DNA of 64,000 bases from Pseudomaricurvus albidus (GCF_018863235.1 NZ_JAHKRS010000001.1:558001-622000), one strand, 5' to 3'. Shown: positions 27,044-35,737, counted from the first letter of the stretch. Program-made: numbers and translations. Notes: generated by a model from the sequence alone, not told the origin.

Positions 27044-27156
27044 GTGCCAGAAACAACGTCAGAGACAACCTCAGAAACTACGCTAGCAACAACAGCGCAG
27101 GTCGCCGAGCTCTGCACTTTCATTCGGTGATGTGACTACACACTGTCGGTTAGGGG

Positions 27157-27471
27157 TTATTTTGTATCGGGGATTACCACCCACTGAGGATCATCGAACT
27201 CGCCGATGGGGCGTATTTCACAGAAGGGAGCCGCGCTGCGAATAATTTCAGCAACCTGCTCGTTGTGTCTGGATTCCATGGCATCGCGTTGCTCTTTGCT
27301 TTCCCAACTGGCTATGGCAATCAGAACATTGGGATCGTCCAGTTTGCGGTGTAATTCGGTACCTCGTGCACCGGGAGCTCGCTGAATAATTTCGCTGGCA
27401 CGCAGCCACGCGTCAGCGTATTCCTCGGCGGTGTGGCCGGGTTTGATATGGACTTCGAACAGGAATTTCAT
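27157..27471 (-). CDS. Small ABM-type (antibiotic biosynthesis monooxygenase-like) protein
   Basis: This 104-residue dimeric alpha-beta barrel (ferredoxin-like) protein has MKFLFEVHIKPGHTAEEYADAW at the start and VLIAIASWESKEQRDAMESR in the middle, as in ABM/YdhR-type monooxygenases and heme-degrading relatives. The ATG at 27471 with GAGAGG upstream gives the family N-terminus; the longer reading is less likely. It lies downstream of the TonB receptor gene, past a strong inverted repeat, and could act on a compound taken up by that receptor. Confidence 0.75.
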   Translation of the reverse strand: MKFLFEVHIKPGHTAEEYADAWLRASEIIQRAPGARGTELHRKLDDPNVLIAIASWESKEQRDAMESRHNEQVAEIIRSAAPFCEIRPIGEFDDPQWVVIPDTK

Positions 27472-27563
27472 ATCGTGACCTCTCTGCAAGTTGCTCGCAT
27501 CAGATTCAACTTAGCCTGAAAGGTTGGGGGCTGCAATGATGGTTTGGTTGGCGGCGTCCAACG

Positions 27564-27600
27564 GACGGCAAGATGCATGAACACCCTGCATCTTGCCGTC
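27564..27600. repeat. 14-base perfect inverted repeat after the TonB receptor gene
   Basis: GACGGCAAGATGCA (27564-27577) and TGCATCTTGCCGTC (27587-27600) pair exactly around a 9-base loop. It lies 28 bases downstream of the receptor stop on the minus strand. No T run follows on either strand, so it is more likely an RNA-stabilising or processing hairpin than a simple terminator. Confidence 0.6.
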
Positions 27601-27628
27601 GCGAACACCTTGGGCTTGAGACCTATTG

Positions 27629-30259
27629 CTAAAACGATTTCCTCAAGGTCACACCATAGCTTCGGGGATCTGCCAGATAAGACGTTGAAGAACCGATAAA
27701 CGCGGTATCAAATATCACTTGTGCGTACTCTTCATTCAGCAGGTTTTTGCCCCAAAGCTCCAGACTCCATTTATGGGCCTGACTGACAATCCCGAGGCGG
27801 CCGTTGACCACCGAATAGGCGTCCTGAATCTTTTGCGCCGCCAGGTTGGAACCGGTGTTATAGCTGTCGCTGTAGCGAACGTTCAGGTACAGCAAGCCGC
27901 TCAGATCGTCGGTTAATTTTGGTGTCCAGCTGATGGCTGCGGTGGTAACCAGATCAGGGGCATTGGAGAGGGGTTCACCGGGCAGCCGGCGCAGCGATGG
28001 ATTCAGTGGCGAGCCGGAATCATCGCCGACCAGATCATCGGCGTAGCGGGTGTTGGCGTAGGTTACACCGGCCATCAGATTGAGTGTTGAGGTGGCGCTG
28101 TAACTGGCTTCGAGTTCAATCCCTTCGGAAATCACCCCGTAGGTGACATCCCCGGAATCGCACGCGCCGCTGACCGGACTGGTATCCGTATCCAGACCAT
28201 TCAGATTGCTGTCGCAACCATTGATGGTTTCCACAATGTAGACGGTGCCGTCGAACGTATTCAGCTGAAAGTTTTCAAAGCTTTGATAAAACAGGGCCGC
28301 CGAGGCGGTCAGACGTTCACCCTGGTATTTGGCACCCACCTCAAACGCATCGACGATTTCAGGATCAAATTTGAGATTGTCGACATCAGAATTACTGCGT
28401 GACAAATACGCGGGGCCCAGCGCCGAGCGATCCAGATTGTAGCCGCCGGCCTTGTAGCCCCGTGAATAACTGCCGTAGAACATCCAGTCGTCGGAGGGAC
28501 GCCACGACAGCACCAGCGTACCGGTAAACTGCTCGGTGCTGTCGCTGTCTTTCAGATCGAGGGCGTTGAGTTCGGAGGTGCTGTTGCCCTGACAGGCCAG
28601 CGTCAGGAAAGCCGGAGACAGCATTGGAAAGATGCCGGGCGACAAACTGCGCATATCGGCGCAGACGGTGTTGGTGTTGTTGAAGTCCGCATCGAAGCGT
28701 TTCTCGTCGTAGGTGTAACGCAGGCCCACGGTAAGATCCAGAGTGTCGGTCAGCTTGACAATGTTGTGGGTAAACAGGGCGAAGGTTTCGCTGTCCTGCT
28801 GATAGCGGCTGCCGTCATCGCCGAGGTTTTGCAGACTGTACAACAGGTCAAAGGCCTGCAGGGTATCGGGAGATAAACTGTTGGCGACGAAGCGTCCGGT
28901 TGGGTTCAGACACCCGGAACTGGACGCGTCCATGAAAGCGGTGCCCAGACTGGCAGCGAGCAGGCAGGAGGTATAAGCCCCGTAATCGCTGCCTAACTGC
29001 AAGGTGCTGCCCTGTTGCAAGGTTTCGTTGGAGTAGTAGGCACCGGCGAGCCAGTCGAGTCGGTCATTGAAGGCCGTGCCCTGCAAGCGGAATTCCTGGG
29101 AAAAGGTTTCAAACTGACGACCGCTGCCATTTTCGGAAATGCTCAGAATGTCCGCATAGTGGTACTCGGCATCGGCGGACTGGGCGCTGTCGTAGTCGCG
29201 GTAGGCGGTGATGGAGGTGAACGTCATGTCGTTGATCGTCCAGTTGAGTTCGGCAGACAAACCCCATTGCTCCGAGGTGCCGCCGTAATCGCGACCGGGA
29301 CTGATGGCCATTTTGCGGTCGTAGGGATCGTCCATGGACGGGTAGAGTTCGTCCAGACTTTTGCCTGTCACCGCCATCAGTATGCCGATGTTCGGGTTGT
29401 ACACCGGGTCCAGCAGTTGCGAGTTGGTGAGTGGCTGGATGTCATCGGTGTGGTCACTGATGTCGTCGGTCGCAAACACCGCACCGCAGCAATCTTCATT
29501 CTGTTTGGTGTAATCGCCGATGATGCGCAGCGACAGGTTATCCTGCGGTTCGATCATCAGTTGACCGCGCAGAAAATAACGGTCGCGGTTGTTGAGTTCA
29601 TAGCCGGTGTTCACGTCTTCATAAAAACCGTCGCGCTTGTAAAAAATACCTTCCAGCTTGCCGGCGACGGTGTCCGACAGTCCGCCATTGATACTGGCTT
29701 CCAGTCGCTGCTGATCGTAATTGCCGTAGGTGACCGAAATATCAGATGCGAACTCCTGCGTGGGTGGTGCCGTGGTGATATTGATCAAACCAGCGGAGGC
29801 GTTGCGGCCGAACAGGGTGCCCTGAGGGCCGCGCAGCACCTCAATTTGTTGAATGTCTCCCAGTTCTCCCATGCCGACACCGGTGCGGGAGCGGTAAACC
29901 CCGTCGACAAAAATGGCCACCGAACTTTCCAGACCGATGTTATCGCCCACGGTACCAATACCGCGGATGCGCGCCGAGGTATTGGATTCGGATCCGGTGG
30001 AAGAAATCAGGACGGAAGGTGATAACTGATTCAGCTCCTTGACGTCATAGGTACCTGAATTCTGAATGTCAGCCTTGGTGACCACACTGACGGCGATGGG
30101 AACTTCGCTGAGTGACTGACTGCGTCGTGTGGCTGTGACAACAACTTCTTCGATCAGATTGTCAATGTTGCTATCGGCCGGTTGAGTTTGTGCGTGTGCC
30201 GCTTGTGCCAGCAAAACCAGAGGGCTGCAGGCGGTAAGTAAAGCTGTTATTTTTTTCAT
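27629..30259 (-). CDS. TonB-dependent outer-membrane receptor
   Basis: The 876-residue receptor has a signal peptide (about residues 1-23), a TonB box EEVVVTA (37-43), and a plug domain with VPIAVSVVTKADI, RIRGIGT and VLRGPQGTLFGRNASAG. A 22-strand barrel follows, ending in the terminal aromatic residue RKSF. The plug sequence resembles the receptors for terpenoid, steroid or aromatic uptake that are abundant in sphingomonads and marine gammaproteobacteria, rather than siderophore receptors. This is an impression, not proof. It lies downstream of a TetR regulator and an amidohydrolase on the same strand. Confidence 0.92.
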   Translation of the reverse strand: MKKITALLTACSPLVLLAQAAHAQTQPADSNIDNLIEEVVVTATRRSQSLSEVPIAVSVVTKADIQNSGTYDVKELNQLSPSVLISSTGSESNTSARIRGIGTVGDNIGLESSVAIFVDGVYRSRTGVGMGELGDIQQIEVLRGPQGTLFGRNASAGLINITTAPPTQEFASDISVTYGNYDQQRLEASINGGLSDTVAGKLEGIFYKRDGFYEDVNTGYELNNRDRYFLRGQLMIEPQDNLSLRIIGDYTKQNEDCCGAVFATDDISDHTDDIQPLTNSQLLDPVYNPNIGILMAVTGKSLDELYPSMDDPYDRKMAISPGRDYGGTSEQWGLSAELNWTINDMTFTSITAYRDYDSAQSADAEYHYADILSISENGSGRQFETFSQEFRLQGTAFNDRLDWLAGAYYSNETLQQGSTLQLGSDYGAYTSCLLAASLGTAFMDASSSGCLNPTGRFVANSLSPDTLQAFDLLYSLQNLGDDGSRYQQDSETFALFTHNIVKLTDTLDLTVGLRYTYDEKRFDADFNNTNTVCADMRSLSPGIFPMLSPAFLTLACQGNSTSELNALDLKDSDSTEQFTGTLVLSWRPSDDWMFYGSYSRGYKAGGYNLDRSALGPAYLSRSNSDVDNLKFDPEIVDAFEVGAKYQGERLTASAALFYQSFENFQLNTFDGTVYIVETINGCDSNLNGLDTDTSPVSGACDSGDVTYGVISEGIELEASYSATSTLNLMAGVTYANTRYADDLVGDDSGSPLNPSLRRLPGEPLSNAPDLVTTAAISWTPKLTDDLSGLLYLNVRYSDSYNTGSNLAAQKIQDAYSVVNGRLGIVSQAHKWSLELWGKNLLNEEYAQVIFDTAFIGSSTSYLADPRSYGVTLRKSF

Positions 30260-30397
30260 GCTATTTACCTACGGTTGAGTAACAGTAACGCTGTTAATTA
30301 TTGTTGTGGGTGATGACCTCTCTCCCTGTTGAGCGATCGGACTGCCGCCACCTGGAGACAGCCCGACGAGTGCAGTTTCTGTTGTGTATTGTGTTGC

Positions 30398-31564
30398 CTA
30401 GTTGGCAAATCGCCATGGCAGCATGGCTTCAAAGTTGGCGCGATAGAACTGATCCTTGATGGCTTCATCCAGGTCTTCGATGGAGCCTTCAAAATAACCC
30501 AGTGGATCGGTTGTGCCTTCCGGGTGTGGATAATCACTGGAGAACATAAACAGTTCAGGGCCGGCGTCATCGATCATCCTTTTCAGGTCTTCTTTCGGGA
30601 AGGGCGTGAATTTCACGGCGCGACGAATCTGTTCGGAAGGCGTTAAAGTCATGGCTTGCAGATAGGGATCTGTCTTGCTGAAACTTTTAAAGGAAATGTC
30701 CAGCTCGCGCAAAAACTCCGGCACCCAGCCCGCACCGCATTCAATAACGCCCCCTTTCAAACGCGGGAAGCGTTCAAACACACCGTCGTAGACCATGGCG
30801 GTGAGAAAAATCTGCGGACCGTAAGACAGCATGATGTAATCCGGAAAGCGCAGGTTTTCACCGCCGCCGTGAATGTCCGGCGCTCGCTCGCGACCGTTGT
30901 TGTGATAGGCACTGGGTTGCGTCATGGTGCCGGGGCCAATGTGCAGGACAAAAGGTACGCCGCGATCCTGGAGTTTTTGCCAGAACGGATCCAGATCCAC
31001 ATGACCCGGTGAGCGGTCGCCGGCCGGGCCGGTGGACACCTGAATGGCTCCGGCACCTGCGGCCAGTACCCGATCCAGTTCATCCAGTGCTTTTTCAGTA
31101 TTGTTCAGCGGAATATAGGCCACATAGATCAGGCGCGGATCCTTGCGGCAGAATTCGGCCATCGCATCATTGGCCGCTCGGGCACCTTTATAAACCAGAG
31201 TTTCATCATCCAGCCTGGTAAACGTACCGAGAGAAAAAGTGCCGAACACCAGTTGGGTTTGAAATCCCATTTTGTCGAGAGCCACAGAGCGTTCTTCCGG
31301 ATCGAATGCACCATAGGCGACCCAGCCTTTGGGGCCATCGATCAGTTTCTCAGCTGCCGCGGCTTCGGCTTCGGCATTGCCTTTGCGCTGTCTGGCGGCT
31401 TCGATTTGCTCACGAATAAAGTCCGGTGCCCGATCATAGAGGTCATTGAGTTTATCCGCGCCTTCACCGGACAAATAAGGTTCCAGCCAGTCCTGAGTTT
31501 CCATGATGTGGGCATCCGCGTCGTGGACGATTCTGCCTTGTACGTAGTTAGCCATGTTGTTCAT
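30398..31564 (-). CDS. Amidohydrolase superfamily metal-dependent hydrolase or decarboxylase (Amidohydro_2)
   Basis: The 388-residue TIM-barrel protein has the metal site marks DADAHIMET near residue 15, FVLHIGPG near 206, GGVIECGAGWVP near 275 and FSSDYPHPEG near 345 (the conserved Asp). This is the branch that holds gamma-resorcylate and related decarboxylases and several lactone or ring hydrolases. The ATG at 31564 follows AGGAG by six bases. It lies 42 bases after the TetR gene and 138 before the receptor gene, so it is likely the main catabolic enzyme of this unit. The substrate is unknown. Confidence 0.85.
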   Translation of the reverse strand: MNNMANYVQGRIVHDADAHIMETQDWLEPYLSGEGADKLNDLYDRAPDFIREQIEAARQRKGNAEAEAAAAEKLIDGPKGWVAYGAFDPEERSVALDKMGFQTQLVFGTFSLGTFTRLDDETLVYKGARAANDAMAEFCRKDPRLIYVAYIPLNNTEKALDELDRVLAAGAGAIQVSTGPAGDRSPGHVDLDPFWQKLQDRGVPFVLHIGPGTMTQPSAYHNNGRERAPDIHGGGENLRFPDYIMLSYGPQIFLTAMVYDGVFERFPRLKGGVIECGAGWVPEFLRELDISFKSFSKTDPYLQAMTLTPSEQIRRAVKFTPFPKEDLKRMIDDAGPELFMFSSDYPHPEGTTDPLGYFEGSIEDLDEAIKDQFYRANFEAMLPWRFAN

Positions 31565-31606
31565 ACATCTCTCCTGCTGTGGTTGTAGGGGTGTTGTTAT
31601 CTTGTT

Positions 31607-32245
31607 TTACGACAGAGGTGATCCAGGGCTGCGACGATCCTTCAAGTGCGACAAAGCGCCCAGCACCAGATCCACATAGAGATCGGCGAGGAACTGTCGG
31701 TCTTCTTGGGTTGTGAGTACATGAGCCTGTATGCGAAGTGAGGTAATCCCCGAGAGCAAAATCCCCATGGCCGAGGAGGCCTCGCGTCGCGACAGTCCGA
31801 ATTCGTCAATGGCCAATTGCGCAAAAGCGCGTACCGAACGCCGATCGCGCTGTGACTGTTCTGCCTTGAAGCCGACCTCCTGAGTGTGAACTTCCTGAGG
31901 TCCGAACATCCAGCCGTGGGTATCCACAGCACCGAGCACTGCGCTGACAAAGGCTCTGAGTCGGCCTTCAAAACCGGTGGCTTTGTTGACTTCCTGACTG
32001 ATGGCATCGTGAAGTTTGAAGGCTTCGCGGGAGTAGGTGGCATTGATCAGGTCTTCGCGATTGGCGAAATGTTTGTACACCAGGGTGCGGGTGACTCCGG
32101 CGCGCAGGGCAATGGTGCCAATGGAAATTTTTTCGGCACCCTCTTCCCGAAGGATGTCCAGAGCCAAGTCGATCAGATCGTTGCGCCGCTCATCGGCGGT
32201 CATGCGGTCCTGGGGGGTGGCGGCAGTTTGCGTATCGCGGGTCAC
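31607..32245 (-). CDS. TetR family transcriptional regulator
   Basis: The 212-residue repressor has an N-terminal helix-turn-helix (ISIGTIALRAGVTRTLVYKHF, about residues 38-58) and a C-terminal ligand domain of TetR type. The GTG at 32245 is chosen because AGGAG stands six bases upstream; a longer reading begins with a poor TTG at 32299. It is divergent from a GPH symporter gene. The 200-base gap holds three phased GGTTACA repeats that are likely its operators. It probably controls the symporter, itself and the downstream amidohydrolase and receptor. Confidence 0.9.
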   Translation of the reverse strand: MTRDTQTAATPQDRMTADERRNDLIDLALDILREEGAEKISIGTIALRAGVTRTLVYKHFANREDLINATYSREAFKLHDAISQEVNKATGFEGRLRAFVSAVLGAVDTHGWMFGPQEVHTQEVGFKAEQSQRDRRSVRAFAQLAIDEFGLSRREASSAMGILLSGITSLRIQAHVLTTQEDRQFLADLYVDLVLGALSHLKDRRSPGSPLS

Positions 32246-32305
32246 TCGAAACTCCTGTGCTGTAAGCGGAAACCGGAGGGTGGTAAAAGTAGTTGCCAAC
32301 GGGCC

Positions 32306-32374
32306 GGTTACATGTTGTAAACTTTGTGTGGTTACAGAATGTAAACTTGATGGTTACACTTTGCAACTGTAACC
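32306..32374. promoter_or_regulatory. Triple operator-like repeat between tetR and the GPH symporter gene
   Basis: GGTTACA-TGT-TGTAAAC lies at 32306-32322 and GGTTACA-GAA-TGTAAAC at 32330-32346. A third copy starts at 32352 (GGTTACA, then an imperfect right half TGCAAC, with a further TGTAACC at 32368-32374). The starts are 24 and 22 bases apart, about two helical turns, so repressor dimers would bind on one face of the DNA. Such inverted halves with a short centre suit TetR dimers. Confidence 0.7.
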
Positions 32375-32478
32375 GGCGACAAATTGTGGGTTTGAGAAAG
32401 TGTTTGTTTCCTGAAACAAGAAAAGTTCTTATAAATCAGATAATTAAAAGTTGACGCCAGATCATGAAGGGGAATGTA

Positions 32479-33924
32479 ATGAGTCAGAATAATCATAAAA
32501 TGCGCATTATCGATAAGCTGTCCTATGGCATCGGCAGTATCCCCTACGCGCTGAAAGAGGCGACCTTTGGCAACTTTGTGCTGTTTTTTTACACCCAGGT
32601 TTTGGGGTTGTCGGGTTCCCTGACGGGGTTGGCCATTTTTATTTCGGTCATCTGGGATGCCGTGTCTGACCCGATGGTGGGAGCCTGGTCAGATCGATTG
32701 AAAAGCCGCTGGGGGCGTCGGCATCCGCCGATGGTGCTGGGCTCGATACCACTGGCGCTGTCGTTTGTGATTCTGTTCAGTCCACCGGAGGCCTGGCTGG
32801 AGCAGCAGTGGGCGATGTTTGGCTGGTTATTGTTTTCGGTCCTGCTGTTAAGAACTTCCCTCACGATCTTTTACATCCCGCAGAACGCCATGGGCGCCGA
32901 GATGGTGGATAACTACGCCGAGCGATCTTCCATTGTCAGTTTTCGCACCAATCTGGGTTGGATTGCGGGGGTGGCCATTCCGGCGATCTGCCTGACGGTG
33001 ATTTTCGCCGAGGTGAACGGTCAGGATGGTCGCTTCGTTATCGCAAACTACGCCATCTACGGCTGGGTGGCTTTTGTGCTGGTGATGTTGTCGTGTCTGC
33101 TGTGTGTGCTGGGGACAAGACACTACATTCCCCGGTTGCAGAAGATTGCCGCTCGCAGCAAGGAGAGCCCGGGGATGCGCGGCATGCTGAGCGATACCCT
33201 GGCGACCTTGCGCAACGACAACTTCCGGCGGATTTTCATTCTGGAAATTGCCGTGGGTGGCACGCTGGGCATTCTGGGCGCTTTGCAAATGATTACCTGG
33301 ACCTATTTCTGGGAGCTGTCGGTGGAGCAGATTGCCCTGCTGGCCCTGTCGTCATTACTGGCAGTGGCGGTGGCGTTTCCCGGCATGAGCTGGATGGCCA
33401 GGCGCTGGGAAAAACAGACCCTGCTGCGCATTGCCGTGGCCGGCCTGGTGTTTAACACACTGTGGCTGGTGCCCGGACGGCTGCTGGGTGTGATTCCCGA
33501 AAACGGCACACACTGGCTGTTTGCGATGGTGTTTATCAACACCCTGATTACCACCATCCTGACCATTATGCGCACGGTGAATCTGCATTCGATCATGGCG
33601 GACATTGCCGATGAGCACGAGTTGGAGACCGGGCGACGGCAGGAAGGGGTGTTTTTTGCTGCAACCACTTTTGCGCTGAAATTCGTCATGGGGTTTGGTT
33701 ATATGGTGGCCGGGCCGCTACTGGATATTGTCGGACTGCAACCGGGGGTGGAGCCCGGGCAGGCGTCCGAATCGGCGCTGTTCGGCATCGGTATTGTGGT
33801 GGGGCCCGTTCTGGTGGCGCTGTTGATGATTCCCTGGTGGCTGGCGATGCGCATTGATGTCAGTCGCAAAAGAACGGATGAAATCCAGGCGGCGCTGATT
33901 TTACAGGCGCGCAGTGATTATTAA
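32479..33924 (+). CDS. GPH-family sugar/glycoside:cation symporter (MFS_2)
   Basis: The 481-residue, 12-helix carrier resembles MelB-type glycoside-pentoside-hexuronide symporters. It has KLSYGIGSIPYALKEATF at the start, FFYTQVLGLSGSL in helix 2, and IWDAVSDPMVGAWSDRLKSRWGRRHPPM, which carries the aspartates and the GRR loop of the family. The ATG at 32479 follows AAGGGG; an in-frame ATG at 32464 is possible. It is divergent from tetR across the triple operator, so its expression is probably released by the compound the operon degrades. Confidence 0.87.
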   Translation: MSQNNHKMRIIDKLSYGIGSIPYALKEATFGNFVLFFYTQVLGLSGSLTGLAIFISVIWDAVSDPMVGAWSDRLKSRWGRRHPPMVLGSIPLALSFVILFSPPEAWLEQQWAMFGWLLFSVLLLRTSLTIFYIPQNAMGAEMVDNYAERSSIVSFRTNLGWIAGVAIPAICLTVIFAEVNGQDGRFVIANYAIYGWVAFVLVMLSCLLCVLGTRHYIPRLQKIAARSKESPGMRGMLSDTLATLRNDNFRRIFILEIAVGGTLGILGALQMITWTYFWELSVEQIALLALSSLLAVAVAFPGMSWMARRWEKQTLLRIAVAGLVFNTLWLVPGRLLGVIPENGTHWLFAMVFINTLITTILTIMRTVNLHSIMADIADEHELETGRRQEGVFFAATTFALKFVMGFGYMVAGPLLDIVGLQPGVEPGQASESALFGIGIVVGPVLVALLMIPWWLAMRIDVSRKRTDEIQAALILQARSDY

Positions 33925-33989
33925 TGGCAGGAGTTTGCTTGAGCTCAGGATGGCCAGCTGCAGGATTTCTGAGGCGGTGAAGCTCCGGT

Positions 33990-34370
33990 TTATTTTGACG
34001 GACGATGATCGGGGGCAATACCAAACACGTCGAGGTGTAACGCAAGCCCCTGACCCAGCCAATAGGCATGGTCCGTGTGATCCTTGATATCGTCACCGGT
34101 GAGCCCGTGTACAAAAATCGTCAGACCATTGCGGTTGGCATCCAGCCAGGGAACAAAACGGTCAAAATCCTTTTTGCCGAAAATGACCTGGAAGCTCCAG
34201 CGCGGGTGCGGGCCCACCTGTTTTTCATGGAAGCGACCGACCTTGAGCTCGAAGTGGTTACTGATTTGGCTATACAAATCGCGAGCCTGTTCCACCGTGT
34301 CGGCGTCGAAGTAAATGTGGGCGTGATAGGCCTGATGAACATTCACGGGTTGTCGGTAATCTTCGATCAT
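33990..34370 (-). CDS. DOPA 4,5-dioxygenase family protein
   Basis: The 126-residue protein matches the DOPA_dioxygen family: AYHAHIYFD near the start, FHEKQVGPHPRWSFQVIF in the middle, then FVHGLTGDD and HTDHAYWLG. Conserved histidines in these motifs are the metal ligands. Plant and fungal relatives open the DOPA ring; bacterial members have little-known substrates. The ATG at 34370 gives the usual short form; a longer reading would overlap the neighbouring gene. It lies seven bases after the upstream membrane protein gene and is convergent with the GPH symporter. Confidence 0.85.
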   Translation of the reverse strand: MIEDYRQPVNVHQAYHAHIYFDADTVEQARDLYSQISNHFELKVGRFHEKQVGPHPRWSFQVIFGKKDFDRFVPWLDANRNGLTIFVHGLTGDDIKDHTDHAYWLGQGLALHLDVFGIAPDHRPSK

Positions 34371-34377
34371 GGATCGG

Positions 34378-34965
34378 TTAACTCTGTTGAGGTTTGAGTG
34401 AGCGTGACTGAATAAAACCATAGATGACAAAGCCCAGGGAAACCAGTTGCTGGCCCATCAGGATGGGTTTTGCCTGCAACAACATCAACGCTGCCATACT
34501 GAGATTCATGAGGGCAAAGAGCAGCCAGCCGGCCCGGTGATTCTTCGCCATATAATAGCTGCCCAGTAAAAAGCCCAGCATAATCCCGACTTCCAGTATC
34601 TGGGATATCGAGGTGATACCACCGTACTGATGAATGCTGTAGCTGACACCAAAGGCCAGTGAGGTATAGGTGCACAGGGTCACGATTTTGTTGAACAGCT
34701 TGTGGATTTTTTTGTGATCGTGGTAGGTGTTGTATGCCCCCAACAGCATGGAGGGTACGCAACCGGCCTGAATCGAAGCCGCGATCCAGTTGTGTTCGCC
34801 AGCCAGTACCATGACCCAGGCGGGCACACCAAAAATGTAGATGATCCAGCCCGATAACCTGAGTTGTTTTTTCGTGGGTTCACGGCGCCCTTCTGCCACC
34901 GCGAAGAGTATCTTGTTGGCCAGATAGAATAGTCCACCCCAGATTTGCAGCAACAGATCCATCAT
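34378..34965 (-). CDS. Multi-pass membrane protein, PnuC-like topology, function unknown
   Basis: The 195-residue protein has about six to seven helices. The last part (AGWLLFALMNLSMAALMLLQ...SLGFVIYGFIQ) recalls the nicotinamide riboside transporter PnuC and its distant relatives. I cannot see the diagnostic PnuC substrate residues, so transport of nicotinamide riboside is not claimed. It lies seven bases upstream of the DOPA dioxygenase-like gene and is probably co-transcribed with it. Confidence 0.55.
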   Translation of the reverse strand: MMDLLLQIWGGLFYLANKILFAVAEGRREPTKKQLRLSGWIIYIFGVPAWVMVLAGEHNWIAASIQAGCVPSMLLGAYNTYHDHKKIHKLFNKIVTLCTYTSLAFGVSYSIHQYGGITSISQILEVGIMLGFLLGSYYMAKNHRAGWLLFALMNLSMAALMLLQAKPILMGQQLVSLGFVIYGFIQSRSLKPQQS

Positions 34966-35038
34966 GCTTTTTCTCTACCTCAGAAATTTGCATCGTCCAC
35001 ACATGAAGGCAGTGGCGCGTGAGACCGGGGCTTTGTGA

Positions 35039-35698
35039 TTACCGTCGGGTGTCGAAAAGAGCAGATTGGATCAGGGTCAAACCAAACAGACCCAGAATCG
35101 TGCCGGTGCACTTATCAATGTAAAAGGCCAGCCGATTGAAGGCATTGCGCACACTCTTTTGTGACAAGGCATAAATGATAAAGGCATCCCAGGCAAACAC
35201 CACAAAAGTCATCCACAGTCCCAGCACAATTTTGAACATCAGGCCGACATTATCGTTGAGGACCAGTGTGAACAGACTGAGGTAGAACAGAGGGTTTTTG
35301 GGGTTCAGTATGCCGGAGGCAAACCCGGTCAGAAACTCCCGTAGCAATGTCGAGCGGTCACGGTTATTGATTTCTGTAGCCTGGCTGAGAGCAGCATAAT
35401 CGGATTTTTTTGCGCGCAACGCCGAAAACGCCAAATAGGTTAAAAACAATCCGCCCGCAAGTTTTAAGGTGGTCATGATGACAATGGAGCTGGACAGAAT
35501 GGCACCGACGCCGATCAGACAAAGCGCAATATAGACGGCATTGGCAGAGGCGATACCGGCGGCAACTCCGAGTGCGGTTTGTTTGCGGTTGCTGACGGCA
35601 CTTTTGACCACCAGTACAAAGTCCGGACCTGGGCTGAGCAGGGCGAGGAAGTGCGCGAGGGCAACCGTGACAAACATGGCAAACAGTGTCATATCCAT
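35039..35698 (-). CDS. LysE/RhtB family amino acid exporter
   Basis: The 219-residue membrane exporter has the family start with ALAHFLALLSPGPDFVLVVKSAVS (the SPGPD mark near residue 22), then LGVAAGIASANAVYIALCLIGVGA and LKLAGGLFLTYLAFSALRA. It ends with YIDKCTGTILGLFGLTLI. Such proteins export amino acids, homoserine lactones or related compounds by proton exchange. The substrate cannot be told from sequence. It stands alone, with a 39-base gap to plsC. Confidence 0.9.
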   Translation of the reverse strand: MDMTLFAMFVTVALAHFLALLSPGPDFVLVVKSAVSNRKQTALGVAAGIASANAVYIALCLIGVGAILSSSIVIMTTLKLAGGLFLTYLAFSALRAKKSDYAALSQATEINNRDRSTLLREFLTGFASGILNPKNPLFYLSLFTLVLNDNVGLMFKIVLGLWMTFVVFAWDAFIIYALSQKSVRNAFNRLAFYIDKCTGTILGLFGLTLIQSALFDTRR

Positions 35699-35737
35699 AA
35701 GGGGAGTCTCTGGCTCAATGGGCAGTTAAAGTAACAG

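Noticed and set aside
29015-30022. 335-residue open frame opposite the TonB receptor gene
   Set aside because: It is the antisense shadow of a strong receptor gene and has no family features or ribosome site.
30535-30543. TGTGGATAA, a perfect DnaA box
   Set aside because: It is a single copy inside the amidohydrolase gene, coding for the conserved DYPHP. No cluster of boxes or AT-rich unwinding element is nearby.
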